Source of the DNA: Denitrobaculum tricleocarpae
Lineage (GTDB): Bacteria > Pseudomonadota > Alphaproteobacteria > Kiloniellales > Kiloniellaceae
Direction of reading: 5' to 3'
DNA: 64,000 bases
Assembly (NCBI RefSeq): GCF_007004665.1
Contig: NZ_ML660052.1
Span: 868,001 to 932,000, forward strand
The first letter of the stretch is position 1, and each line of letters opens with the position of its first letter. Both the position numbers and the translations under genes were made by a program. Below the pieces are notes generated by a model. That model was not told where the DNA came from. It saw nothing but the letters and a program-made list of their open reading frames with translations, and made no database searches. Shown in pieces: positions 1-8,239 of this stretch.

Positions 1-246
1 CTGGTGAAGGCGGGCAAGGCCGGGCTCGCGGTGGGCGATCTGCAGGAACACTTGAACGTTCCGGCCTCGACACTGTCGCACCACATCTCGCATCTGGTGA
101 ATGCGGGTCTTGTGCATCAGGAGCGCGAGGGACGGGTTTTGCGCTGTCGCCCGGATTTCGCGCTCATGCAGTCGCTGATCGATTTTATGACCGAGGAATG
201 CTGCGAAGGGCTTGGACCTGCGCAGCAGAGCAGGGATGCCGGCTGA
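1..246 (+). CDS. ArsR-family metalloregulator (5'-truncated)
   Basis: Only the last 81 residues are present; the frame is open to the window edge, so the start lies upstream. They form the second half of a winged-helix domain, with a recognition helix (PASTLSHHISHLVNAGLV) and a wing (REGRVLRCRPD), as in ArsR/SmtB repressors. Near the C-terminus is an adjacent cysteine pair (EECCEG). Many proteobacterial ArsR proteins carry such a pair as part of the As(III) or other metal(loid) site. The permease 69 bp downstream on the same strand supports a metal(loid)-responsive repressor and exporter pair. The inducer is inferred, not proven. Confidence 0.85.
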   Translation: MVKAGKAGLAVGDLQEHLNVPASTLSHHISHLVNAGLVHQEREGRVLRCRPDFALMQSLIDFMTEECCEGLGPAQQSRDAG

Positions 247-315
247 GCGCCCTTTTTTTGACGTGAAACTTCGATGATTCTGGAATTATCGATTGTAAAA
301 CAGGAGAGTTAGGCC

Positions 316-1359
316 GTGACGGTTCTGGTCGAACGTGTAGTGGGTCTTGGGGGCCGGGTCTGGCGTCTGGACCGGGTCTGGTTGACGTTTTTTCTGCTGT
401 TTGCGGTGCTCGCCGTCGCACTTCCCGCGCAGGCGATGGACAGCGTTTCCTTTGTCATCGATGCTTTTCTCTGGATCGCGCCTTTTCTTCTGCTCTCGGT
501 CTTGATGGCTGCCTGGCTGAAGGCTGCCGGCGCCGACCGGCTGATCGGCGCTGTCGTTTCGCGCTCTCCCGCGATGGGTATTCTTGTGGCGGCGGCGGCC
601 GGATCGCTCTCGCCCTTCTGTTCCTGCGGGGTCGTGCCTCTGGTTGCGGCTTTGCTGGCGGCTGGGGTTCCGCTGCCGGTGGTGGCGGCCTTCTGGCTCT
701 CGTCCCCGCTGATGGATCCGGAGCAGTTCATCCTGCTGGGCGCGACCATTTCCATGGAGTTTGCCATGGTCAAGCTGGTGACGGCCTTTGCTCTCGGGCT
801 CATGGCGGGATTCGCGACTCTCTGGCTACAGCGCGCGGGCGCCTTTGCCGATCCGCTCAAAGGCATTGCCACCTGCGGCGGCTGCGGCTCGAAATCCCTG
901 ACCTCGACAGAGGGCGTGCGCTGGGCCTTCTGGAAGGAGAGCGAGCGCTGGTCGGCCTTCTCGGGCGAGGCGCGCGATGTCGGTCTCTTTCTCACCAAGT
1001 GGCTGCTGCTGGCCTTCGCGATCGAAAGTCTGATGGTGGCCTGGATGCCGCCCAACCTGATTGCCTCTTCCCTGGGCGCGGATCAGGGCCTGCTGGCGAT
1101 CCCGCTGGCGGCGGCCGTCGGCGTGCCCGCCTACCTCAACGGTTTTGCCGCGATCCCGTTGGTGGGCGAACTGATGTCCATGGGCATGGCCCCCGGCGCC
1201 GCCATTACCTTCCTTGTTGCGGGCGGCGCGACCTCGATCCCGGCGGCCATGGCGGTCTACGCCCTGGTGCGCAAGACCGTGTTTGCCTGGTACCTGCTGC
1301 TGGCCTTCATCGGCAGCCTGCTGGCCGGGTTCGGATACCAATTGCTGCTGTCGATGTGA
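316..1359 (+). CDS. ArsP/SO_0444-type membrane permease (metal or arsenical efflux)
   Basis: A 347-residue polytopic inner-membrane protein of the permease family that includes ArsP (organoarsenical efflux) and SO_0444 (Cu/Zn efflux). The hallmark FCSCGVVPL lies at residues 101-109 inside a membrane helix. A cytoplasmic loop after about residue 175 carries a second cysteine motif, CGGC, at 187-190, a likely metal(loid)-binding site. About eight to ten hydrophobic segments can be counted. The GTG start is supported by a purine-rich ribosome site (caggagag) about 8 bp upstream; an ATG in the same frame at codon 41 would remove the first helix. It follows the ArsR gene on the same strand, suggesting ArsR-controlled export. 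The substrate cannot be decided from sequence. Confidence 0.85.
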   Translation: MTVLVERVVGLGGRVWRLDRVWLTFFLLFAVLAVALPAQAMDSVSFVIDAFLWIAPFLLLSVLMAAWLKAAGADRLIGAVVSRSPAMGILVAAAAGSLSPFCSCGVVPLVAALLAAGVPLPVVAAFWLSSPLMDPEQFILLGATISMEFAMVKLVTAFALGLMAGFATLWLQRAGAFADPLKGIATCGGCGSKSLTSTEGVRWAFWKESERWSAFSGEARDVGLFLTKWLLLAFAIESLMVAWMPPNLIASSLGADQGLLAIPLAAAVGVPAYLNGFAAIPLVGELMSMGMAPGAAITFLVAGGATSIPAAMAVYALVRKTVFAWYLLLAFIGSLLAGFGYQLLLSM

Positions 1360-1391
1360 CCTCCTGAAATCTAGGCGCCGAGAGAAGACGC

Positions 1392-2252
1392 GTGCCTCGC
1401 ATTATTCTTGCGACCTGTGCCAAGTATCCGCGGCTCTCTGCCTCGAATTCGGCCTATGCTGACGCTTTGCGGTCGAAGGGCTGCGATGTGCAGACGCCGG
1501 CCTGGAACGAGGCACCGATTGAGGCGTTCCTGGACAGTGACCTGATTCTCTTGAGGCAGACCTGGGACTACCAGGATGATCCCGGCGGCTTTGCCGCCTG
1601 GGTCGCACGGGTCTCGAGCTTGAAGGGCAATATTGAGAACCCACCCGAATTGGTCATCTGGAACAATGACAAACGCACCCTGAACGAGGTGACGCAGTCG
1701 GGGGTCCCGGTGCCGCCGACCTGCGGGCTGATGCCTGAGGCACCTGCGGAGATGTTTTCACGGTTGGATTCGGAAAAAATCGTTTTGAAGCCTGCTTTCG
1801 GCGGCAGCGGTACGGGTGTGCGGCTTTGCAGCGAGGCGGATTTCGAAGGCCAGCTTTGTGACGCGCGACGTGAAGCGCCCGGCCGGCCGTTCCTCGCGCA
1901 GGCGTTCCTGCCGGAAATAGCGGCGGGAGAGTGGAAGATCACCTGCATCGGCGGACGTGTGGCCTTCGCGGTGCATGCCAAGCCAAAGCCGGGCGAGTTC
2001 CGGATTAACAGTCGCTTTGATCCGACAATCAGGGTTCTTCAGCCGCCACTCGGTGCCGTCAGGGCAGCTGAAGACATTTTGGCGTGGATTCGCCGACCTT
2101 TGATCTGCTGCCGCATCGACGGTGTCATGCGCGGAGAAGATTTCATCTGCACGGAGTTGGAGTTGACCGACCCCGACCTGCATTTGGATTTGTTTGACAC
2201 CGGCGCGGGGCTGCTTGCTCAAGCAACCTTGGACCATCTTGCTTCGGGCTAG
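1392..2252 (+). CDS. ATP-grasp domain ligase of unknown substrate
   Basis: A 286-residue soluble protein with the ATP-grasp fold of RimK/glutathione synthetase/DcsG-type carboxylate-amine ligases. Visible are an N-terminal pre-ATP-grasp part with LLRQTWDYQ near residue 55, a nucleotide-binding lysine strand (IVLKPAFGGSGTGVRL) near 130-147, and a C-terminal region (ICTELELTDPDLH) matching the metal-binding acidic segment. Such stand-alone proteins are often annotated by similarity to cycloserine ligase DcsG, but no cycloserine cluster is present here. It begins 32 bp after the permease stop, so it may be co-transcribed with the metal(loid) genes. The GTG start is the first in-frame start after that stop. 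Confidence 0.75.
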   Translation: MPRIILATCAKYPRLSASNSAYADALRSKGCDVQTPAWNEAPIEAFLDSDLILLRQTWDYQDDPGGFAAWVARVSSLKGNIENPPELVIWNNDKRTLNEVTQSGVPVPPTCGLMPEAPAEMFSRLDSEKIVLKPAFGGSGTGVRLCSEADFEGQLCDARREAPGRPFLAQAFLPEIAAGEWKITCIGGRVAFAVHAKPKPGEFRINSRFDPTIRVLQPPLGAVRAAEDILAWIRRPLICCRIDGVMRGEDFICTELELTDPDLHLDLFDTGAGLLAQATLDHLASG

Positions 2253-2385
2253 GTCAGATCAAGATTAGATAGAACCGCCGAAGGCAACCTATCTCACCTA
2301 TAAATCCAGTCTAGGTTGGGAACTCATATTCTTTGACGGTCTTGACGACAAAATTATGTTTTCTGGCAAGGAGTTAGGAATGGAG

Positions 2386-2401
2386 CGATGCCGTAGCATC
2401 G
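2386..2401. repeat. Small hairpin
   Basis: Perfect 6-bp arms (cgatgc / gcatcg) around a cgta loop, within the gene-poor region. No T-tract follows, so it is not an obvious terminator. Confidence 0.4.
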
Positions 2402-2454
2402 TGACTGACGACACGACGCTGCCCAGAACTCATAATCTTGCCGCCCCTCTGGGG

Positions 2455-2551
2455 TCGTATTTTAGCAGGCTTTAGGGGCGTCGAACCCTCTCACCGGGCC
2501 CGACAGGCCCGCTTTCGAGGCTTCTCCTGCCTAAAGCCTGTTAAAATACGA
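2455..2551. repeat. 97-bp element with 22-bp terminal inverted repeats (MITE-like)
   Basis: The left arm (2455-2476) and the right arm (2530-2551) are reverse complements at 21 of 22 positions, with one g/a difference at the eleventh base. The 53-bp interior is GC-rich and contains a smaller gggcc/ggccc pairing near its centre. Size, near-perfect ends and location in a gene-poor stretch fit a non-autonomous mobile element or a strong RNA hairpin. No target-site duplication is evident: the flanks are ggggg-type on the left and caagg on the right. Confidence 0.6.
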
Positions 2552-2965
2552 TCAAGGCCATCAAGGAATAGGAGTCCTCAACCTAGTGCGCGTAGAGGTT
2601 CGCGATCTCAAGCGACAACACGACGAGGTAGCCAACAATCGCCAGCCAGCAGAAGCTGCGGGCGATCACCGCGACACGATCACAGGCCGTTGCTTTCGCT
2701 CCGGCCGGCTGGGGGGTGGCCGCCAAGGATACCCGCCGTGTCTGCGATGACCGCCGTTCGTGGAAGACACCTGACCGGTCGTCTTCTCGTCTGGTTTTGC
2801 CGTGCGGCGCTATATGTGCGCGGCGTGCAGGGTTCGAGCTGCGGCGTGAATTCGCTGGAAGCGCTTTCCTGCCGGGGGTTATGTCCGTAACCGGGAAAAA
2901 CGCGGGTGCTAATGAGTTGCCCGACATCGTGCTGATCCCTCGATGAGATTTCGAATCAAGCGTTT

Positions 2966-3079
2966 AGTGCGCGTCGCGTTCAGTCGAACAAACCTGTTCC
3001 ACGACATATCCGAGGCAGCGTTTGCGGAGCACAAGGCGTTCGGAAGAGCCGCAGAGCGCAGCTGGACGCGACATGCACT
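2966..3079. repeat. 114-bp inverted-repeat element
   Basis: Arms at 2966-2983 (agtgcgcgtcgcgttcag) and 3062-3079 pair at 16 of 18 positions. The match can be extended outward over aagc with a small gap. The interior includes an open 52-codon frame starting at 2942, but with no recognisable product. It probably forms a long hairpin or is a dispersed repeat. Confidence 0.5.
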
Positions 3080-3159
3080 AGCTTGTCTTAAAGAAACGTA
3101 GCACTAAAAATATGAATAGAAACTGGCAAAATAAGTAGATCTGCCATACAATAATTTGC

Positions 3160-4080
3160 ATGCTTGAGTGGGATGGACTTCGGGATTTCGCGGTTGTCGC
3201 AGAGGCGGGCAGCCTCTCTGCGGGCGCCAAACGCCTGCAGGTCAGCCAGCCTACCATCTCCCGGCGGATCGGTGCTCTTGAAGCCCATCTGAAAGCCCGG
3301 CTCTTCAATCGGGTGCCGCGCGGTTTGGAGCTGACCGAAGCCGGAGAGGATCTGCTGGAGCGGGTGCGGCGCATGGAGCTGGAGGCGCTGTCGATCGAAC
3401 GCTTTACCCTTGGTGCCGATGCCGCGCCCGAGGGTGCGGTGCGGGTCTCCGTCATCGAGCTCTTCGCGGAATGGCTGGCGGAGGAGTTCGCGGCTTTCTC
3501 CCGAAGCTATCCCAAGATCCGCATTGAACTCATTGTCGATAACGCCTCGGCCAATCTGGTGCGCCGCGAAGCGGATATCGCGGTGCGCATGTTCCGGCCC
3601 GATCAACCGGATCTGGTGGCGCGGAAGGTTGGTGAGCATGGCTTGGGGTTCTTCGCATCGCCTGAATATCTCGAAAAGCATGGCACGCCCCAACGCTTCC
3701 GGGATCTCCGCGAACACGATATCGTCGGCTTCGACGAAGCGGCGATCGTCTCGGGAACGGCGAAGGCCATGGAGCGCCTCGCGCCGCGTGAACGCTACGT
3801 GTTCCGGTCTAACGGCCTGATGGTTCATGTCGCGGCTATGAAAGCTGGCCTGGGCGTCGGCGGAACCTCGGCTTTTCTGGCCGAGCGGGAAGGCGGCCTT
3901 GTCCGGGTCCTGGAGGACAAGGCCAATATCATGCAGGAAATCTGGCTGGTGACCCACGAGGATCTGCGCCGTTCCGCGCGCATTCGCGCCACGATGGATT
4001 TCCTCGCCGCGGTCTTTGAGAACAATGGTCCTGCCCTGGCCGGAGAATCGGGTGCGCGATGCGGACCTCCGTGCGAGTGA
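3160..4080 (+). CDS. LysR-family transcriptional regulator
   Basis: A 306-residue LysR-type regulator. The N-terminal winged helix-turn-helix spans about residues 4-62 (recognition segment LQVSQPTISRRIGALE). A periplasmic-binding-protein-like effector domain follows to about residue 290. The features ARLFNRVPRGLELTEAG and LVRREADIAVRM are typical of the CrgA/AaeR-like branch. The tail (about 15 residues) looks poorly conserved. It reads toward the tctCBA transporter 196 bp downstream, so it is a candidate regulator of that operon, but LysR proteins more often regulate divergent genes, and upstream here is only the repeat region. The upstream sequence is AT-rich and suits a promoter. Confidence 0.9.
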   Translation: MLEWDGLRDFAVVAEAGSLSAGAKRLQVSQPTISRRIGALEAHLKARLFNRVPRGLELTEAGEDLLERVRRMELEALSIERFTLGADAAPEGAVRVSVIELFAEWLAEEFAAFSRSYPKIRIELIVDNASANLVRREADIAVRMFRPDQPDLVARKVGEHGLGFFASPEYLEKHGTPQRFRDLREHDIVGFDEAAIVSGTAKAMERLAPRERYVFRSNGLMVHVAAMKAGLGVGGTSAFLAEREGGLVRVLEDKANIMQEIWLVTHEDLRRSARIRATMDFLAAVFENNGPALAGESGARCGPPCE

Positions 4081-4276
4081 AGCGCTCGTGCTTCACATCA
4101 GGATATAGGAAACCGCTTTATCTCTGCCCGTTCGGGACGACACGGCGCTGTCCAACTCTGCTGCTGACCGAAAGTAGGGACGTAAAAGACCTAACGCTGC
4201 GGGTAAAAAAGCGATTACACTTGTCGAAATCGGATAAGAAAAACAAACGCGAAATGCTTTATCAAGGGAGGAAAGA

Positions 4277-5257
4277 ATGCTGAGAAGACGGACTTTCGGC
4301 CGTGTGGCCGGGATGATTTTGGGCGGGTTTGCGCTGCTCGCCGCGGGCGCTGCGCAGGCGGAGTGGCCCGAACGCCCCATAACTCTGATCGTGCCCTGGG
4401 GCGCGGGCGGGGGAACCGACGCGACCGGCCGTATGATCGGCAGTCTGTTGGAGAAGGAACTGGGCCAGCCGGTCAACGTGGTCAACCGGACCGGCGGCAG
4501 CGGCGTCGTCGGGCATTCGGCCATCGCGAACGCCAAGCCGGACGGCTACACCCTGGGCGTCATCACCGTGGAAGTCGGCATGATGCACTGGGCGGGCCTG
4601 ACCGACCTCGATCACATGTCATACACGCCGATCGCGCTCTACAACGCCGACCCGGCGGGCCTTCAGGTGCGGGCCGATTCGCCCTATCAGTCGGCTGCCG
4701 AGGTTATCGACGCGATCAAGGCCAACCCCGGCAAGTACAAAGGCTCGGGCACCGGGCAGGGCGGCATCTGGCATCTGGCGCTTGCCGGGATGCTGAACGA
4801 CGCCGGGATCGAGCCGGCGGCTGTGCCTTGGGTTCCGTCCAAGGGGGCTGCCGCGGGCCTGCAGGAATTGGCGGCAGGTGGTGTCGACTTCGTCACCTGC
4901 TCGGTGGTCGAGGCCGCGGCTTTGATCGATGCGGGCAAAGTACGGTCTCTGGCGATCATGGGCGATGAACGGCTGGGTGCCTTTCCCGACGTGCCGACCT
5001 TGAAGGAATCCGCCGATCTGGACTGGAAGCTCGCCGCCTGGCGTGGACTGGCCGGCCCCAAAGGTCTGCCGGAAGAGGTGACAGGCAAGCTGGTGCCGGC
5101 CTTCGAGAAGGTCTGGAAATCAGCCGAGTTCCAGAAGTTCATGGAAGACCGCGGCTTCGGTCTGGTCTGGAAGCCGGAGGCCGAGTTCGCGACCTGGATG
5201 TCCGAGAGCGACGCCGGTCTCGGCTCGGTCATGAAGGCGGTCGGTCTGGCGAAGTAG
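4277..5257 (+). CDS. tctC: Tripartite tricarboxylate transporter substrate-binding protein (TctC/Bug family)
   Basis: A 326-residue periplasmic binding protein of the Bug/TctC family. The signal peptide is clear: an RRR n-region, a hydrophobic core and an AQA cleavage site at about residue 28. The mature start (EWPERPITLIVPWGAGGGTD) is the family's ligand-binding signature. These proteins bind carboxylates such as citrate, tricarballylate or dicarboxylates and deliver them to the TctAB permease encoded next. A strong ribosome site (agggagga) lies just before the ATG. An 11-bp GC-rich hairpin follows the gene and may keep binding-protein expression above that of the permease. The specific substrate cannot be read. 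Confidence 0.93.
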   Translation: MLRRRTFGRVAGMILGGFALLAAGAAQAEWPERPITLIVPWGAGGGTDATGRMIGSLLEKELGQPVNVVNRTGGSGVVGHSAIANAKPDGYTLGVITVEVGMMHWAGLTDLDHMSYTPIALYNADPAGLQVRADSPYQSAAEVIDAIKANPGKYKGSGTGQGGIWHLALAGMLNDAGIEPAAVPWVPSKGAAAGLQELAAGGVDFVTCSVVEAAALIDAGKVRSLAIMGDERLGAFPDVPTLKESADLDWKLAAWRGLAGPKGLPEEVTGKLVPAFEKVWKSAEFQKFMEDRGFGLVWKPEAEFATWMSESDAGLGSVMKAVGLAK

Positions 5258-5291
5258 CCGCTGATTTTATCGACAAGACGCGACAGCAGAG

Positions 5292-5320
5292 GGAACCCGG
5301 CTGACTTCGAGCCGGGTTCC
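5292..5320. promoter_or_regulatory. Intercistronic hairpin between tctC and tctB
   Basis: Perfect 11-bp arms at 5292-5302 (ggaacccggct) and 5310-5320 with a 7-base loop. There is no T-tract, so it is more likely an mRNA-stabilising or partial-attenuation hairpin than a full terminator. tctB starts 24 bp later. Confidence 0.65.
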
Positions 5321-5343
5321 GAACTGATTGACGAGCTTCCTCT

Positions 5344-5817
5344 ATGCGCCTGAATGACGCCATTTTCGGCATTGTCCTGCTGATCTTTGCTTTTGCCGTC
5401 ATTGCCTACAGCCAGACCTTTCCGGCAACCTTCGGGCAGAGCTATGGGCCGGATCTTTTCCCGGTTCTGATTGCCAGCGGACTTGCGGTCTGTGGCTTGC
5501 TTTTGACGCTTAGGGGCTGGGCCGCGCGGCGCAAAACGCCCTGGTTTGAATCCGGTGACTGGGCCAAGGACTGGCACAAGCTCGTCACCTTTGCGCTGGT
5601 TCCCCTGGCGCTGATTTTTTACATCCTCGTTTCCGAGTTTCTGGGCTTTTTGCCGACAGCGGCGCTCATTCTTTTCGTGCTGCTGCGCCGCTTCTCCGTC
5701 GGCCCCCTGGCCGCGCTCGGAATTGCCTGCGCCACCAGCCTGATCATTCATACGGTCTTTGCCCGTTTCCTTCTGGTTCCGCTGCCCTGGGGCCTGCTGC
5801 AGCCGATTGCCTGGTAG
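5344..5817 (+). CDS. tctB: Tripartite tricarboxylate transporter small membrane subunit TctB
   Basis: A 157-residue membrane protein of the TctB family (DUF1468). Four hydrophobic segments are visible, at about residues 5-25, 37-55, 80-100 and 105-140, with the usual cytoplasmic loop containing RGWAARRKTPWFESGDW. It forms the small subunit of the sodium- or proton-coupled TTT carboxylate symporter with TctA. It ends 9 bp before tctA, so translation is probably coupled. It is poorly conserved in sequence across the family; the call rests on topology, size and its position between tctC and tctA. Confidence 0.88.
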   Translation: MRLNDAIFGIVLLIFAFAVIAYSQTFPATFGQSYGPDLFPVLIASGLAVCGLLLTLRGWAARRKTPWFESGDWAKDWHKLVTFALVPLALIFYILVSEFLGFLPTAALILFVLLRRFSVGPLAALGIACATSLIIHTVFARFLLVPLPWGLLQPIAW

Positions 5818-5826
5818 GACGTTGAT

Positions 5827-7323
5827 ATGGATGTTCTTCTCACCGCTATCGATCTGGTCTTCACGCCTTACGTTCTGATGGTCATGCTTGGGGCGGCGCT
5901 CTTCGGTCTCTTTGTCGGCTCGATTCCCGGCCTGACGGCGACCATGGCGACCGCGCTCCTGATCCCGATCACCTTTTTCATGGATCCGGTGCCTGCCATC
6001 GCAGCGATCGTGACGACTGTCGCTATGGCGATCTTCGCCGGCGACATCCCGGGCTGTCTGCTGCGCATCCCCGGCACCCCGGCCTCCGCCGCCTATGCGG
6101 ACGAAGCCCACGCCCTGACCGCAAAGGGGCAGGCGGAGAAGGCCCTGGGCACGAGCCTGGTTTGCGCGGTGATCGGCGGCCTGCTCGGTACGTTGGTGCT
6201 GGCCACCACTGCACCGTTGCTGGCGGAATTCGCCATTCAGTTCAGCTCTTTCGAGTACTTCTGGCTGGCCTGCCTCGGTTTGAGCTGTGCGGTGATGATC
6301 TCCACCGGGTCTGTCCTGAAAGGCGCGGTTTCACTGTTGATCGGGCTCTTCATCTCGACCATCGGGATCGACATCACCGCCGGTCATCCGCGCTTTACCT
6401 TTGGCTCGGTGGAGATGATGGGCGGGATCTCCTTCATCCCGGCGATGATCGGCATGTTCGCGGTCTCGGAGGTTCTGCGCTACGTGGCATCCAGCCGCCA
6501 AAAGCCGCAGGTGCCTCAGCAATCGATCGGGAATGTCTTCCGGGGATTGGGGGCGATTCTGGGACGCTACAAGCTCAACCTTCTGCGCGGCGGTGCGATC
6601 GGGACGGCCATCGGGGTCCTGCCGGGGGCAGGGGCCGATATCGCCGCCTGGGTGGCCTACGCGGTCTCCAAGAGGTTCAGCCGTGAGCCGGAGAAGTTCG
6701 GCAGCGGCCATGTCGAGGGCCTGGTCGACAGCGGCAGCGCCAACAACGCCGGACTGAGCGGTGCCTGGGTGCCGGCGCTGGTGTTCGGCATCCCCGGCGA
6801 CTCCATCACCGCCATCGTCATCGGGGTTCTCTACATGAAGGGAATGAACCCGGGACCGACGGTTTTTCTCAATCAGCCGGAACTGATCTATGCCGTCTTC
6901 GTGGCTTTCTTCCTGGCCAATCTGGCGCTTCTGCCGCTGGGATTTCTCGCGATCAGGCTGGCGCGGCAGGTCTTGCGCATGCCGCAGCCAATCCTGATGC
7001 CGATCATCCTGATGTTCTGCATCGTCGGTGCCTTCGCCATCAACAATACGGTCTTCGGCATCTCGATCATGCTGGTTCTGGGTCTGCTGGCCTACATTAT
7101 GGAAGAAAACGGCTTTCCAATTGCGCCGACCATCCTGGGCATCGTGCTGGGGACCATGCTCGAGGACAACTTCATGTCTTCCATGATCAAAGCAGACGGC
7201 GATCTTCTGGGTTTCTTCTCGCGCCCGATCGCGTTGTTCCTTGGAATCATGACACTCTGTATCTGGTTTCTGCCGCCCGTAATCCGTGCCCTGCGCAAGC
7301 GGTCGCAGCGGTTTTCGCAGTAG
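5827..7323 (+). CDS. tctA: Tripartite tricarboxylate transporter large permease TctA
   Basis: A 498-residue polytopic permease with the TctA family (DUF112) signatures: the N-terminal GSIPGLTATMATALLIPITF near residues 31-50, the PGTPASAAYADEAHAL loop near residues 83-100, and a second PGAGADIAAWVAYAVSKRFS segment near residues 267-287. The two related halves reflect the internal duplication known for this family. It is the main translocating subunit of the TTT system, using the periplasmic TctC protein to capture substrate. The tctCBA order is standard. The operon ends here; glpR begins 122 bp later. Confidence 0.93.
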   Translation: MDVLLTAIDLVFTPYVLMVMLGAALFGLFVGSIPGLTATMATALLIPITFFMDPVPAIAAIVTTVAMAIFAGDIPGCLLRIPGTPASAAYADEAHALTAKGQAEKALGTSLVCAVIGGLLGTLVLATTAPLLAEFAIQFSSFEYFWLACLGLSCAVMISTGSVLKGAVSLLIGLFISTIGIDITAGHPRFTFGSVEMMGGISFIPAMIGMFAVSEVLRYVASSRQKPQVPQQSIGNVFRGLGAILGRYKLNLLRGGAIGTAIGVLPGAGADIAAWVAYAVSKRFSREPEKFGSGHVEGLVDSGSANNAGLSGAWVPALVFGIPGDSITAIVIGVLYMKGMNPGPTVFLNQPELIYAVFVAFFLANLALLPLGFLAIRLARQVLRMPQPILMPIILMFCIVGAFAINNTVFGISIMLVLGLLAYIMEENGFPIAPTILGIVLGTMLEDNFMSSMIKADGDLLGFFSRPIALFLGIMTLCIWFLPPVIRALRKRSQRFSQ

Positions 7324-7361
7324 CTGATGTTTAGAGAAGGCGCCTTGCGCAGCGGACAGAA

Positions 7362-7377
7362 TTTTCGGATTCGAAAA
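7362..7377. promoter_or_regulatory. Candidate GlpR operator upstream of glpR
   Basis: The palindrome ttttcg-gatt-cgaaaa has perfect 6-bp arms and a 4-base spacer, 84 bp before the glpR start. Its left half, attttcggatt, resembles attttcgatt before glpD, consistent with a shared DeoR-family repressor and autoregulation. This is inference from sequence similarity. Confidence 0.5.
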
Positions 7378-7445
7378 ACATCACCAATGTGTATATCTTT
7401 ACTGCCACTATTTTACAGACCCTTCATAGATGAAAATCGGTCCAT

Positions 7446-8216
7446 ATGTTGAACCTGAGCCAGCGTCAGCAACGCATTCTGGAAGTCGTCCGAAAGGAGG
7501 GCTTCGTCGCGATCGAATCTCTGGCGCAGCTCTTCGACGTGACGGCGCAAACGATCCGCAGCGACGTCAACCAACTCAGCGAGATGTCGCTGCTGCGGCG
7601 TTATCACGGCGGGGTCGGTCTGTCGTCTTCGGTCGAGAACGAATCCTACGACAGCCGGCAGATCAAGAGCCTGAATGAGAAGCGGCGGATCGCGGCGGCG
7701 CTGGTCAAGCACATCCCCGCGCAGGCGTCGCTCTTTATCAACATCGGCACGACGACCGAGGAAATCGCCAAGGCACTGCTCAATCACCGTGACCTGCGGA
7801 TCATCACGAACAACCTCAACGTTGCCCGGATTCTGGCGGCTAATCCCAGTTTCGAGGTGATCATCGCGGGCGGTGTGGTGCGCAGCCGGGATCAGGGAAT
7901 CACCGGCGAGGCGACGATCGACTTCATCAATCAGTTCAAGGTGGATTTCGGGATTATCGGAATTTCGGGCATCGACAACGATGGGACGTTGCTCGACTTC
8001 GATTACCGCGAAGTGCGGGTGGCCAAGGCCATTATCCAGAATTCCCGCGCGGTCTTTATGGCGGCGGACACTACCAAGTTCGGCCGTAATGCCATGGTCC
8101 GCCTGGGCCATGTCTCGCAGATCGACGCCCTCTTCACCGACCGGCGCCCCGACAAGGAAATGTGTGCGATCCTGAAGGAAGCGGACGTGACTCTGCATAT
8201 TGCCGACTCCGTTTAA
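7446..8216 (+). CDS. glpR: DeoR-family repressor of glycerol-3-phosphate genes
   Basis: A 256-residue DeoR-type regulator. The N-terminal helix-turn-helix lies at about residues 5-58 (FDVTAQTIRSDVNQLSEMSLLRRYHGG), and the DeoRC sensor domain (NIGTTTEEIAKALL, near residue 100) binds a sugar-phosphate-like ligand, here presumably glycerol 3-phosphate. Its place directly upstream of glpD and the glpSTPQV transporter, on the same strand, matches glpR in rhizobial glp regions. It probably represses glpD and the transporter in the absence of glycerol 3-phosphate. Start: the ATG at 7446 fits the conserved LSQRQQRILEVV opening. Confidence 0.9.
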   Translation: MLNLSQRQQRILEVVRKEGFVAIESLAQLFDVTAQTIRSDVNQLSEMSLLRRYHGGVGLSSSVENESYDSRQIKSLNEKRRIAAALVKHIPAQASLFINIGTTTEEIAKALLNHRDLRIITNNLNVARILAANPSFEVIIAGGVVRSRDQGITGEATIDFINQFKVDFGIIGISGIDNDGTLLDFDYREVRVAKAIIQNSRAVFMAADTTKFGRNAMVRLGHVSQIDALFTDRRPDKEMCAILKEADVTLHIADSV

Positions 8217-8239
8217 TGCGCATGGCGGATCCAGCGTGC

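Larger units (their letters stand above)
2253..3159. other. Gene-poor 0.9 kb region with inverted repeats
   Basis: No convincing gene is seen in 907 bases. It holds a near-direct repeat (gaactcatattctt at 2320-2333, gaactcataatctt at 2426-2439), a small hairpin (2386-2401), a 97-bp element with 22-bp inverted ends (2455-2551), and a second long inverted repeat (2966-3079). The minus strand at 2583-2927 is open for 114 codons and ends in a plausible membrane helix (WLAIVGYLVVLSLEIANLYAH), but its N-terminal part does not look like protein and no ribosome site is visible, so I treat it as a possible remnant only. The last 80 bases are AT-rich and probably hold the promoter of the LysR gene that follows. 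Confidence 0.6.

Noticed and set aside
2420-2450. tRNA-like string (ctcataatc) in the gene-poor region
   Set aside because: No cloverleaf can be drawn: acceptor, D and T arms are missing.
4687-6111. Long antisense open frame over tctC, tctB and tctA
   Set aside because: Low-complexity Arg/Gly/Gln-rich product; the other strand has three clear family members.
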